In this document: positions 25,608 to 33,396 of the stretch, piece by piece
Layout of the letters: each line of letters opens with the position of its first letter
Numbering within the stretch: the first letter of the stretch is position 1
NCBI GenBank assembly: GCA_018716485.1
Contig: DVJY01000055.1
Coordinates: 1 to 64,000 of the forward strand
Length of the DNA: 64,000 nt
Source: Candidatus Scybalocola faecipullorum
Lineage (GTDB): Bacteria; Bacillota; Clostridia; Lachnospirales; Lachnospiraceae
Direction: 5' to 3'
Position numbers and translations under genes: made by a program
Notes under the pieces: model-generated
Told to the model about the DNA's origin: nothing
What the model saw: the letters and a program-made list of their open reading frames with translations, nothing else
Databases searched by the model: none

Positions 25608-25619
25608 GAGTTTGGAAGG

Positions 25620-26378
25620 ATGAAAAATTTACTGGATATGCATACACATACGGTCGCAAGCGGGCATGCCTACAGTACTATTCAGGAAATGGCTGCCGCT
25701 GCCGGAGCGTGCGGCCTTGAGTTTCTCGGCATTACAGAACATGCGCCGAAGATGCCGGGGACATGTCAGGAGATTTATTTTAATAATCTGAAAGTTGTAC
25801 CAAGATATTTAAGCGGTGTTCGGCTGCTTCTGGGATCGGAACTGAATCTGATAGCCGACGGTTCTGTTGATCTTCCGGAGTCTATTTTGGAAGTAATGGA
25901 TATCAATATAGCGAGTATGCACTGGCCGTTTATGCCTCATATCAGCGAGGAAGAAACGACAAAGGCAGTCATTGCGGCAATGGAAAATCCATATGTTAAT
26001 ATCATCGGTCATCCCGATGACGGAAGATATCCGCTGGACTATGAGCGTGTCGTCAAGGCGGCCAAAGAGACACATACACTGCTGGAAGTCAACAATAATT
26101 CATTAAATCCGGCCGGTTTCAGACCCAATGCCAGAGAAAATGACCGGAAGATGCTTGAATTATGCAAACTCTATGAGGTGCCGGTCATTTTAGACAGCGA
26201 CGCCCATTTTTCTGCGGCGGTCGGACAGCTGCCGTATGCGCTGCCGCTCATTGAGGAAGTGGGATTTCCTGAACATCTCATTGCCAATGCCCATCCGGAA
26301 TTGCTGTGGCAGTGCCTCAGACACAAGAAAAATCGTTCAGGATTTTTAAAAAATGTGCTTGACACAAACGAAGGATAA
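25620..26378 (+). CDS. PHP-domain phosphatase (YcdX-like)
   Basis: Trinuclear-metal phosphoesterase of the PHP superfamily, 252 residues. Metal-binding motifs are visible: MHTHTVASGHAYST (His-x-His, about 7-20), FLGITEHAPKMPG (about 37), LGSELNLIADG (Glu, about 72), NIASMHWPF (about 101), NIIGHPDDGRYP (about 128) and LDSDAHFSAAVG (about 192). The exact substrate is unknown; YcdX-type members act as general phosphatases. It ends the OLD-rpiA-PHP group, and the infC promoter lies across its 3' end. Confidence 0.9.
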   Translation: MKNLLDMHTHTVASGHAYSTIQEMAAAAGACGLEFLGITEHAPKMPGTCQEIYFNNLKVVPRYLSGVRLLLGSELNLIADGSVDLPESILEVMDINIASMHWPFMPHISEEETTKAVIAAMENPYVNIIGHPDDGRYPLDYERVVKAAKETHTLLEVNNNSLNPAGFRPNARENDRKMLELCKLYEVPVILDSDAHFSAAVGQLPYALPLIEEVGFPEHLIANAHPELLWQCLRHKKNRSGFLKNVLDTNEG

Positions 26379-26387
26379 TGATATCCT
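26359..26387 (+). promoter_or_regulatory. Promoter of the infC-rpmI-rplT operon
   Basis: TTGACA (26359-26364), 17-bp spacer, TATCCT (26382-26387). The -35 box lies inside the end of the PHP gene. The transcript would begin near 26394 and carry a leader of about 160 nt. Confidence 0.75.
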
Positions 26388-26394
26388 ATAGAAG

Positions 26395-26533
26395 TTGTAT
26401 AGCGTATATACATGTTACAGAAAGCAGAGGACTCACTCTCACCTTAGCATCAAAGGATGACTCGGGTTTATATTTAAGACATAAGTGATGATTTGTACTT
26501 AAATGGTGAGTAGTATTCTGCTCACCATTTTTT
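26395..26533 (+). promoter_or_regulatory. L20-type attenuator leader of the infC operon
   Basis: A terminator hairpin (AAATGGTGAG 26501-26510 with CTCACCATTT 26521-26530, then T-run) lies before infC. An upstream CTCACC (26438-26443) can pair with the GGTGAG of its left arm to form a mutually exclusive antiterminator. This is the arrangement of the Firmicutes L20 leader, where free ribosomal protein L20 favours termination. Confidence 0.75.
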
Positions 26534-26558
26534 ATGATTGATGATGGAGGTGTCAATT

Positions 26559-27068
26559 ATTAGCGATTTAATGATTAACGAGCAAATCAGAGACAGAGAA
26601 GTTCGTGTGATTAGCGACAGCGGAGAACAGTTGGGCATCATGTCTGCCAAGGATGCGATGAAACTTGCAAGGGAAGCCAATCTTGATTTAGTAAAGATTG
26701 CACCGACAGCAAAGCCGCCGGTATGCAAGATTATTGATTATGGAAAATACCGCTATGAGCAGGCAAGAAAAGAAAAAGAAGCCAGAAAGAAACAGAAAGT
26801 GATCGATGTCAAGGAAATCAGACTTTCTCCGAATATTGATGTCAACGATTTGAATACAAAGTCAAATCAGGCACGCAAGTTTATTAAAGGCGGCGACAAA
26901 GTGAAAGTGACTGTACGTTTCCGCGGAAGAGAGCTTGCGCATACAGATTCAGGCAAAGTGATTCTTGACAATTTTGCCCAGAAATTATCTGATATTGCTG
27001 TAATTGACAAGCCTGCAAAACTTGAAGGCAAAAACATGGTGATGTTTTTGTCGGAAAAACGTAATTAA
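26559..27068 (+). CDS. infC: Translation initiation factor IF-3 (AUU start)
   Basis: IF-3 binds the 30S subunit, checks the start codon and prevents premature 50S joining. The two domains and linker are clear: ISDLMINEQIRDREVRVI at the N terminus, a Lys/Glu-rich linker (EKEARKKQKVIDVKEIRLS) and the C-terminal domain with KVTVRFRGRELAH. The strong GGAGGTG (26546-26552) is correctly spaced only for the AUU codons at 26556 or 26559; the in-frame ATG 26571 is about 20 bases away, and ATG 26541/26544 lie before or within the site. AUU starts are known for infC, where IF-3 represses its own translation by rejecting that codon. Confidence 0.95.
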   Translation: MSDLMINEQIRDREVRVISDSGEQLGIMSAKDAMKLAREANLDLVKIAPTAKPPVCKIIDYGKYRYEQARKEKEARKKQKVIDVKEIRLSPNIDVNDLNTKSNQARKFIKGGDKVKVTVRFRGRELAHTDSGKVILDNFAQKLSDIAVIDKPAKLEGKNMVMFLSEKRN

Positions 27069-27137
27069 GCGTTTGATCCCAGGGTCAGCATACCTTTTGG
27101 TTTCAACATCATTTTAATATTCAAGGAGGAAATAAAC

Positions 27138-27335
27138 ATGCCAAAAATTAAAACTAGCAGAGCTGCTGCAAAGCGTTTCAAAAAGACAGGTACTGGTAAA
27201 TTAAAAAGAATGAAAGCATATAAGAGTCATATTTTAACAAAGAAGACAACAAAGAGAAAAAGAAATCTGAGAAAAGCTACAATGACAGATGCAACTAATG
27301 TTAAGAATATGAAGAAGATTTTACCATACTTATAA
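27138..27335 (+). CDS. rpmI: 50S ribosomal protein L35
   Basis: Ribosomal protein L35, 65 residues as usual, highly basic. It begins [20 protein letters not shown] and contains [17 protein letters not shown], both diagnostic. It has a strong AAGGAGG site, lies 69 bases after infC and 24 bases before rplT, and is part of the conserved infC-rpmI-rplT operon under the L20-type leader. Confidence 0.98.
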   Translation: MPKIKTSRAAAKRFKKTGTGKLKRMKAYKSHILTKKTTKRKRNLRKATMTDATNVKNMKKILPYL

Positions 27336-27359
27336 TTTGGAAACGGAGGACAGAGACGA

Positions 27360-27716
27360 ATGGCAAGAGTTAAAGGCGGTTTAAACGCAAGAAGAAAACA
27401 TAATAAAGTATTAAAACTGGCTAAAGGTTATAGAGGCGCACGTTCAAAACAGTACAGAGTAGCAAAACAGTCTGTGATGAGAGCACTCACAAGTTCTTAC
27501 AGAGGACGTAAAGAAAGAAAACGTCAGTTCAGAAGACTGTGGATCGCACGTATCAACGCTGCAGCACGTATGAACGATCTTTCATACAGCAGACTGATGC
27601 ACGGCCTCAAACTGGCAGGCGTAGAAGTTAACAGAAAGATGCTTTCAGAGATGGCAATCAGCGATCCAGCTGGCTTCACAACATTGTGTGAGACAGCAAA
27701 ATCAAAATTAGCTTAA
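27360..27716 (+). CDS. rplT: 50S ribosomal protein L20
   Basis: Ribosomal protein L20, 118 residues, an early assembly protein of the large subunit and the autogenous repressor of this operon in Firmicutes. Diagnostic segments are [38 protein letters not shown] and [19 protein letters not shown]. It is last in the operon and followed by a strong terminator at 27749. The putative L20 target is the leader at 26395-26533. Confidence 0.98.
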   Translation: MARVKGGLNARRKHNKVLKLAKGYRGARSKQYRVAKQSVMRALTSSYRGRKERKRQFRRLWIARINAAARMNDLSYSRLMHGLKLAGVEVNRKMLSEMAISDPAGFTTLCETAKSKLA

Positions 27717-27748
27717 TTGTTCGCTGACGCAATAAACAATTAAAATCA

Positions 27749-27787
27749 AGGACAGGGAGACTCCGGTGAGTCTTGCCTGTCCTTTTT
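27749..27787 (+). terminator. Terminator of the infC-rpmI-rplT operon
   Basis: Stem AAGGACAGGGAGACTC / GAGTCTTGCCTGTCCTT with loop CGGT and a following T-run. Confidence 0.92.
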
Positions 27788-27813
27788 GTTATGCGGTTAT
27801 TAAGGAGGAAAAT

Positions 27814-27900
27814 GTGAATGATTTCACTGAGAAGCCGAATTTGTTAATCAGCACCGGGGTAGTATGCGAGCACCATTTAGTGTTGGAGCTGTACGGTTGA
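27814..27900 (+). CDS. Possible 28-residue small protein
   Basis: GTG 27814 follows a perfect TAAGGAGG at 5-base spacing and opens a 28-codon frame (VNDFTEKPNLLIST...) that ends inside the first 53-bp hairpin unit. I know no homologue. The strong ribosome binding site in otherwise non-coding DNA is the only support; it may be the stub of a gene lost when the repeats expanded. Confidence 0.25.
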   Translation: MNDFTEKPNLLISTGVVCEHHLVLELYG

Positions 27901-28154
27901 GTATAGTTTCTTTTCATATTCGACCGTATTTTTTTCTGTATTTGTACGGTTGAATATAGGCATTTCTCATATTCTACCGTACTTTTTTCTGTATTTGTAC
28001 AGTCGAATATAAGGATTTCTCATTTTTACCCGTATTTTATTTGTAATTATACGGTTGAAAATAGTTGTTTTTCGTTTCCTACCGTATTTTTTTGTATATT
28101 TGTACGGTCAAATATGGGAATTTGTCATTTTTAACCGTATTTTTGCTATTTAAA
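27891..28154 (+). repeat. Five tandem 53-bp hairpin units
   Basis: Units start at 27891, 27944, 27997, 28049 and 28102 (periods 53, 53, 52, 53). Each has a left arm like TACGGTTGAATATAG, a short loop, a right arm like CATATTCTACCGTA and then a T-run, so each resembles an intrinsic terminator. Units differ by several bases, often with G-U-compatible changes in the stems. The 53-bp period is close to five turns of B-DNA. No gene lies within. Confidence 0.85.
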
Positions 28155-28221
28155 ATGAATTCTATAGAGAATAGAGCGGATACGACAAAAAACATTTTAG
28201 TACCCATTTCATTTGCTGCTG

Positions 28222-28362
28222 TGATATAATGTGGCAGAGAAAAAAGAGGTTTTGTCCTTACCGGTTTATCCGCGGTTTTTGTTTACGTTGTTGTGCTTTA
28301 TAATGTCTTTACATGATAAATAATTTCCCATTTATTTGGGAGATAGCAAAGCCGGTCGAGCC
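28222..28362 (+). ncRNA. Possible small RNA between the repeat array and a perfect hairpin
   Basis: An extended -10 box (TG-A-TATAAT, 28222-28230) with no clear -35 precedes about 130 bases without a supported gene, ending at the very strong hairpin 28363-28405. The stretch contains small stems (TCCCA/TGGGA at about 28327-28342). A roughly 170-nt transcript is plausible but unproven. Confidence 0.25.
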
Positions 28363-28405
28363 AGAGGGGTCCAAAAAGTCACGAAATGACTTTTTGGACC
28401 CCTCT
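28363..28405. terminator. Perfect 19-bp stem hairpin
   Basis: Arms AGAGGGGTCCAAAAAGTCA / TGACTTTTTGGACCCCTCT with loop CGAAA. It lies 5 bases beyond the stop of the minus-strand PH-domain gene and may terminate it and any plus-strand transcript. The perfect long stem also resembles repetitive extragenic hairpins. Confidence 0.7.
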
Positions 28406-28410
28406 GTAAT

Positions 28411-28785
28411 TTATAAAATATTTCTGGAGATCATCTGGCCGATTTGGAGAATATCACTGCCGCCGGTAAATTCAAAGTGGACATGGCCAAGACCTGAAAA
28501 ATAAAGATCAAGCTCACTGTCCATATCAATCACCCCGGATGTTTCGATGGAAAATGCCTGAATTCTGGAATATGGCAGAATCGTACAATCTTTTTTCTTT
28601 CCGGTGATGCCCTGAACATTTACTGAAAGGATTCTTTTATCCGTGAAAACAACGTAATCACGGACAGTCTGATATTCGCCGATAAATTGTTCGCCGGGAA
28701 CAAGCAGCGGGCCGATAAACTTTTCACTTGGAAATCCTTTGACACGTCTTAATTTAAAAACAGAACCATTTTCAAAATCAATCAT
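28411..28785 (-). CDS. Bacterial PH-domain protein
   Basis: A 124-residue single-domain protein of the bacterial PH (bPH_2-like) family. The beta-rich pattern is visible: PLLVPGEQFIGEYQTVRDYVVFTDKRILSVNVQGITG, with the conserved FTDKRIL, then ILPYSRIQAFSIETSG and the closing helix DILQIGQMISRNIL. Such proteins form rings and may respond to envelope or nucleotide stress, but no function is established. It has an AGGGTT-type site, stands alone, and converges on the hairpin at 28363. Confidence 0.85.
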   Translation of the reverse strand: MIDFENGSVFKLRRVKGFPSEKFIGPLLVPGEQFIGEYQTVRDYVVFTDKRILSVNVQGITGKKKDCTILPYSRIQAFSIETSGVIDMDSELDLYFSGLGHVHFEFTGGSDILQIGQMISRNIL

Positions 28786-28996
28786 AATAATAACCCTCCA
28801 TTTGGTTGCGGATATGATATCCGGTGTTATATGAGTATTATATAAAGATATGGCAGGGATGTAAAGGGAAGAAAAACTTTGGAGGAAGGGAGAATATTAA
28901 AAGATTTAATAAATAGATATTAATTGTAATAAATATTACTATGATGAGATTAACCAACTGTACCGGGAAGATAACAGCACTATAAATAAAACAATT

Positions 28997-30370
28997 TTGT
29001 ATAAGTATGATGCATGCGGCAATATCCTGAAGAAAGAAATTTATAGTAAAACTAGCGCTGCGGAGGTCACAGGTACACCGGAGAAGATTATAAATTATAT
29101 ATATGCCGATGAGTGGCGAGATAGAATGACAGGATATGACGGGCAGACAGTGACCTATGATGCTGCAGGAAATCCGGTAACATTCCTAAGAAAACAGATG
29201 ACATGGTTCCGTGATCAACGGCTTCAATCGATAGAGGACAGCACGACGGATGTGACCTACAGTTATGATGAAGACGGTTTTAGGACAAAAAAGATAGATC
29301 ATAAAGCTGGGACAACGACAGAGTATGTGTTGGATGGCAGTCTTATCCGGTGGGAGATAACGAAAAACAACAGTGGAAGTACGGTAGAGACACTGGCTTA
29401 TACATATGACAGCTATGGACGTATTATTGCTTTTTCATATAATGGGACGCAGTATTATTATGTGAAAAACGGACAGGGAGATATCGTCGGAATCGTTGAC
29501 AGTTCTGGCGAGACTGTTGTAACATATAGTTACGATTCATGGGGGAATCCTGTCAATGTTGAGGGAAATACATCACTTGCTGCTGCTAACCCGTTCAGAT
29601 ACCGGGGTTATTACTATGATACGGAGAGCGGTTTATATTATCTGAACAGCAGATGCTACAGTCCGGAAACAGGGCGGTTTATTAATGCAGACGATACAAG
29701 TATGCTGGTAGATTCCTTTGAAGCTGCTGCAGATGGCAGAAATCTATATGCTTACTGCAATAATAATCCGGTGACTTATAAAGACAGCACAGGGGAAGCT
29801 ATCGATAGCATTCTTGATGCGATATCTCTGGCTACCAGTGTATTTAGCGTAATCAGTAATCCTACAGATCCGACAAACTGGGTGTCGGTAGGCGCAGATA
29901 TTGTTTGCCTGATTGTGCCGGGGCTGACAGGAGGCGGAGCAGCAGTTAAGGCTGCGAAGAACATTGATAAAGGCGCAGATGTCATTGAAAATTTTAAAGA
30001 GACTTATAAAGCTGTCGATAAAGTTTCTGATGTAAAAAAGATGACAGGGTCTTACACAATTTACTATGCCAGCGGAAAAGTTTATGATGGCAAAGGCGGT
30101 GTTAACCGTGCAGTAACATCGGCAAAAAGAACAAGAAGACTTCCAGATAAATCTGTAGATACAGTGACAGGAATCAACTGGTCTTCAGCACCGACACATC
30201 GGGACGCTTTTGTGGATGAATATGAGCGGATGGTGAGTCACAAATATGACATTCCGCAAGAAAAACAATATTTATACAATAAAATATGGAGTCCGGGGAA
30301 AAAGATGACCCATACAGGACTATATAATTCTAAAAAACACTTTGTGGCATTTATCAGGAGACTATTTTAA
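28997..30370 (+). CDS. Orphan Rhs tip: truncated Rhs core with C-terminal toxin-like domain
   Basis: The 457 residues begin in the middle of Rhs/YD repeats (YKYDACGNILKKEI, VTYDAAGNPVTF, VTYSYDEDGFRTKK). They run through the Rhs core (PFRYRGYYYDTESGLYYLNSR, SPETGRFINADD, NLYAYCNNNPV) into a variable C-terminal domain. The reading frame and homology continue upstream of the TTG start to about 28934, where a stop intervenes, so the large N-terminal part and secretion signal are missing. The tip (SYTIYYASGKVYDGKGGVNR) resembles a GIY-YIG/URI nuclease fold, a tentative call. There is no credible ribosome binding site. Two LRR genes follow, the position of immunity genes. Confidence 0.8.
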   Translation: MYKYDACGNILKKEIYSKTSAAEVTGTPEKIINYIYADEWRDRMTGYDGQTVTYDAAGNPVTFLRKQMTWFRDQRLQSIEDSTTDVTYSYDEDGFRTKKIDHKAGTTTEYVLDGSLIRWEITKNNSGSTVETLAYTYDSYGRIIAFSYNGTQYYYVKNGQGDIVGIVDSSGETVVTYSYDSWGNPVNVEGNTSLAAANPFRYRGYYYDTESGLYYLNSRCYSPETGRFINADDTSMLVDSFEAAADGRNLYAYCNNNPVTYKDSTGEAIDSILDAISLATSVFSVISNPTDPTNWVSVGADIVCLIVPGLTGGGAAVKAAKNIDKGADVIENFKETYKAVDKVSDVKKMTGSYTIYYASGKVYDGKGGVNRAVTSAKRTRRLPDKSVDTVTGINWSSAPTHRDAFVDEYERMVSHKYDIPQEKQYLYNKIWSPGKKMTHTGLYNSKKHFVAFIRRLF

Positions 30371-30382
30371 GGAGGATAATCA

Positions 30383-31294
30383 ATGTTATATCCGTATTTT
30401 ATAATTAAGGATGGTTTTAAATATACAAGAGGTACGGATTTGCGCGAGCATAAAAGTTTTGTGATAGAAAGCAGACCATCAGATGAGATGATAGATTATA
30501 TTAATACCCATCAGATTAAGGAAGTTACAACGCGAGGTATCGAAAATTTTGAAAGGTTAGACGAATGCCCGAGCATTGAAACACTTCATATATGGGGGAT
30601 ATGGCCGGATTTTGATGCCTTAAAAGCCGGTGAAATATTAAATTTTAATGCTGATGGACTGTATAAAATGCATAATTTAAAAACGCTGAGCATTGGCATT
30701 GGTGAAAATGACAAATTAAAAATCGATCTTAGCCGGATTCCGTCATTAAAAGAATTCTATGGTTCTCAGAAATATATCACAAATCTGGATCAGGCTGTAA
30801 ATCTGGAAATTTTGGATATCATTTACTACAAAAAGAAAAATCTTTTGGAGTTAAAGAATTTAAAGAAATTAAAATGGCTGACTATTACATCATCAAGTAT
30901 CGTGTCCCTTGAAGGCTGTGAATTTCTTGAGAGTTTAGAGAAATTGATGCTATATTACAATCGCAGTCTGGAAGATATTTCCGCGCTTTGCGGCAATGCA
31001 AGCACATTTGACTCACTGGATATTGAAAACTGCGGGAGAATATCGGACTTTTCGGTTTTGGAAACATTGGAAAATCTGAAGGCACTGCGCATATACGGGC
31101 GGAATAAAATTCCAAGCATTCAGTTTATCAATAAACTTAAACATTTGGATTTTTTCGTTTTTGATATCAATGTTTTAGACGGAGACTTGACGCCGTGTCT
31201 GCGTCTAAATGCAGCCGACTGCTTTGTCAGCCGAAAACACTATAATCTGAAAAATGATCAGCTGCCAAAGAACTTCAAAACAAATGCGGATTAA
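30383..31294 (+). CDS. Leucine-rich-repeat protein, putative Rhs immunity (copy 1)
   Basis: A cytosolic 303-residue protein without a signal peptide, made of short LRR-like repeats (NLEILDIIYYKKKNLLELKN, LEGCEFLESLEKLMLYYN, FSVLETLENLKALRI). It starts 12 bases after the Rhs tip with GGAGG ahead. That position, the solenoid fold and duplication suggest it neutralises the adjacent toxin domain; this is inference from position. Residues from about 111 on are nearly the same as copy 2 (about 88 percent by eye), while the first 110 differ strongly. It is followed by its own terminator, also duplicated. Confidence 0.75.
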   Translation: MLYPYFIIKDGFKYTRGTDLREHKSFVIESRPSDEMIDYINTHQIKEVTTRGIENFERLDECPSIETLHIWGIWPDFDALKAGEILNFNADGLYKMHNLKTLSIGIGENDKLKIDLSRIPSLKEFYGSQKYITNLDQAVNLEILDIIYYKKKNLLELKNLKKLKWLTITSSSIVSLEGCEFLESLEKLMLYYNRSLEDISALCGNASTFDSLDIENCGRISDFSVLETLENLKALRIYGRNKIPSIQFINKLKHLDFFVFDINVLDGDLTPCLRLNAADCFVSRKHYNLKNDQLPKNFKTNAD

Positions 31295-31298
31295 CGTT

Positions 31299-31332
31299 CA
31301 AAAGCCGCGATTTTAGAGAGCCGCGGCTTTTG
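31299..31332 (+). terminator. Terminator after LRR copy 1
   Basis: CAAAAGCCGCG / CGCGGCTTTTG with loop ATTTTAGAGAGC. Almost identical to the hairpin at 32274-32307, so it belongs to the duplicated segment. Confidence 0.85.
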
Positions 31333-31357
31333 TAAATAAATGCTGAGGGAGGAAAAT

Positions 31358-32269
31358 ATGTTATATCCATATATATCTGTGATTGACGGTTTTAAATTTA
31401 CAAGCTTTTTAGACCCGCGCGAAAATGACAGTTTTCTCATAGAAGGCTGCTTAACGCCGGAACAGGCAGACTACATTAACAGTCACCATATAAAAAGTGT
31501 GACAACAAAATATATGAAAGAGTTTGATTCCTTAAAACAGTGTCCGGGTATTGAAAATTTATCTATGGATGGAAGAAAGCCATATGGTAAAGCTATGAAA
31601 CTGTCGGATTCATGGACATATGATCCTTCGGGGCTATATGATCTTCCAAAACTTAAACATTTAAGTGCTGGGGCTAATGAAGGTGATAAGCTAAAAATCG
31701 ATCTCAGCCGGATTCCGTCATTAAAGAAACTATACAGCGCTCAGGAATATATCACAAATTTGGATCAGGCTGTAAATCTGGAAATTTTGGATATCATTAA
31801 CTACAAAAAGAAAAATCTTTTGGAGTTAAAGAATTTAAAAAAATTAAAATTACTGACCATTACATCATCAAGCATTGTGTCCCTTGAAGGTTGTGAATTT
31901 CTTGAAAGCTTAGATACGCTGCGATTATATTATAATCGAAGTTTGGAAGATATTTCCGCACTTCAGGGTAATGCGGATACGTTTACTTTTTTGGATATTG
32001 ATAACTGCGGGAGAATAACAGATTTTTCGGTTTTGGAAACATTGAAAAATTTGGAGGCACTGAGTATTTACGGGCGGAATAAAATTCCAAGTATTCAGTT
32101 TATCAATAAACTTAAACATTTGGACTCGTTTGATTTTGATATCAATGTTTTAGACGGAGACTTGACGCCGTGCCTGCGTCTGAATGCAGCCGATTGTTTT
32201 GTCAGCCGAAAACACTATAATTTGAAAAATGATCAGCTGCCAAAGAACTTCAAAACAAATACGGATTAA
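31358..32269 (+). CDS. Leucine-rich-repeat protein, putative Rhs immunity (copy 2)
   Basis: A 303-residue paralogue of the gene at 30383. ATG 31358 (MLYPYISVIDGF) has GGGAGG ahead and aligns with copy 1; an upstream ATG at 31340 adds six residues. The C-terminal two thirds, from DKLKIDLSRIPSLK on, match copy 1 closely, but the N-terminal 110 residues share only about 40 percent by eye. The abrupt change suggests duplication followed by recombination or exchange of the N-terminal half. Role inferred as an immunity protein for a related toxin; no direct evidence. Confidence 0.75.
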   Translation: MLYPYISVIDGFKFTSFLDPRENDSFLIEGCLTPEQADYINSHHIKSVTTKYMKEFDSLKQCPGIENLSMDGRKPYGKAMKLSDSWTYDPSGLYDLPKLKHLSAGANEGDKLKIDLSRIPSLKKLYSAQEYITNLDQAVNLEILDIINYKKKNLLELKNLKKLKLLTITSSSIVSLEGCEFLESLDTLRLYYNRSLEDISALQGNADTFTFLDIDNCGRITDFSVLETLKNLEALSIYGRNKIPSIQFINKLKHLDSFDFDINVLDGDLTPCLRLNAADCFVSRKHYNLKNDQLPKNFKTNTD

Positions 32270-32273
32270 CGTT

Positions 32274-32307
32274 CAAAAGCCGCGGTTTTAGAGAGCCGCG
32301 GCTTTTG
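32274..32307. terminator. Terminator after LRR copy 2
   Basis: CAAAAGCCGCG / CGCGGCTTTTG, loop GTTTTAGAGAGC; also positioned to end the convergent gene at 32315. Confidence 0.85.
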
Positions 32308-32314
32308 TCATGTC

Positions 32315-33352
32315 CTATTTCAGATACATATGCATCGGCCATGCCATGTAGGTGACATCATCCAGTTTTTCAGCGGTGATGAAACCTGCCGGTGCATTAA
32401 GAATGGTCGGAATGCGGTTGACCAATGTGGCGCATGTATGTTCCGGGGTCGCCGGTTTAACTACGTGGAATTCGGTGTCCGGTTCGCCGATAATTTTCCA
32501 GTCGCACATATCGCCGTCGTTTGGCCCGTAAACTTTGCCGATACATTGAGTTTCAATGACAATACCTTGGAAAGTCTCTGTTGTGACAACAGCGCTCATG
32601 CCGATACAGTTGCCTTTTTTGATCGTTTCTCCGGTTGTCTCACACCAAAGATCAGTATCGTAAAAATACGGCACACATTTTTGAGTAATGGATTTGATGG
32701 TGATCCCCAGTTTGTTGGCCAGTGCTTCATTGGAATTCCATACGTAAGCAGGCTCCAATGTTTCCGGATGAGCGATCTGCGCTTCAAACTGCTCCGGTGT
32801 CAGGCCGACGCCGTGTGCCTTGGCAAGTGCCAGACCGTAATCTTCCACGTTGTAGCTGACAGCGCCTTCAATTTTCTTAATGTTGTGAACGCCGCCGGCA
32901 ACAGCGCTGATCATGTTGATCCAGTAAATGTCCTGCATGCCGGTGCCTGTGATTGTACAGCAGTTTTCTTTTGCCAGCTTGTCCAGACGGTTGGTGATGG
33001 CCGCGGAGGTTGTCCAAGGATAAATGGCTTCCTCGCATGTGGTGACAACATTGATGCCGCGGGAGAGACAACGTTCAAAATGCGGCAGGACATCATTCAT
33101 AAAGCTGAACAGAGTGACAACTGCGATGTCCGCATCACATTCATCTAAAACTGCATCGGCATCGGAACGGATCGGGATATTTAATTTTATGCCAAGTCCG
33201 GCATAATCGCCGACATCCATGCCGACAATCTCAGGATTTGTGTCGATCGCGCCGACAATTTCAGCGCCTTTCTCAAACAGATAGCGAAGAATATACTTGC
33301 TCATTTTTCCGCATCCATACTGTACAACACGAATTTTTTCAAGATTGACCAT
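32315..33352 (-). CDS. 2,4-diaminopentanoate dehydrogenase-like oxidoreductase
   Basis: NAD(P)-dependent dehydrogenase of 345 residues related to dihydrodipicolinate reductase and to 2,4-diaminopentanoate dehydrogenase of clostridial ornithine fermentation. The Rossmann start is [21 protein letters not shown] (Gly-rich loop about 13-18). Further motifs are [32 protein letters not shown] and [10 protein letters not shown]. The ornithine aminomutase and thiolase genes that normally accompany ord are absent here, so the substrate may differ. It has its own promoter with a 19-bp spacer just after the MerR gene, suggesting control by that regulator. Confidence 0.8.
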   Translation of the reverse strand: MVNLEKIRVVQYGCGKMSKYILRYLFEKGAEIVGAIDTNPEIVGMDVGDYAGLGIKLNIPIRSDADAVLDECDADIAVVTLFSFMNDVLPHFERCLSRGINVVTTCEEAIYPWTTSAAITNRLDKLAKENCCTITGTGMQDIYWINMISAVAGGVHNIKKIEGAVSYNVEDYGLALAKAHGVGLTPEQFEAQIAHPETLEPAYVWNSNEALANKLGITIKSITQKCVPYFYDTDLWCETTGETIKKGNCIGMSAVVTTETFQGIVIETQCIGKVYGPNDGDMCDWKIIGEPDTEFHVVKPATPEHTCATLVNRIPTILNAPAGFITAEKLDDVTYMAWPMHMYLK

Positions 33353-33396
33353 AATAACGACCTGCCTTTCATTTAATAAATTTTCTTGTTAATTTA

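Noticed and set aside
27891-28154. Possible CRISPR array
   Set aside because: The repeat unit is the whole 53-bp period with internal dyad symmetry; there are no unique spacers and no cas genes.
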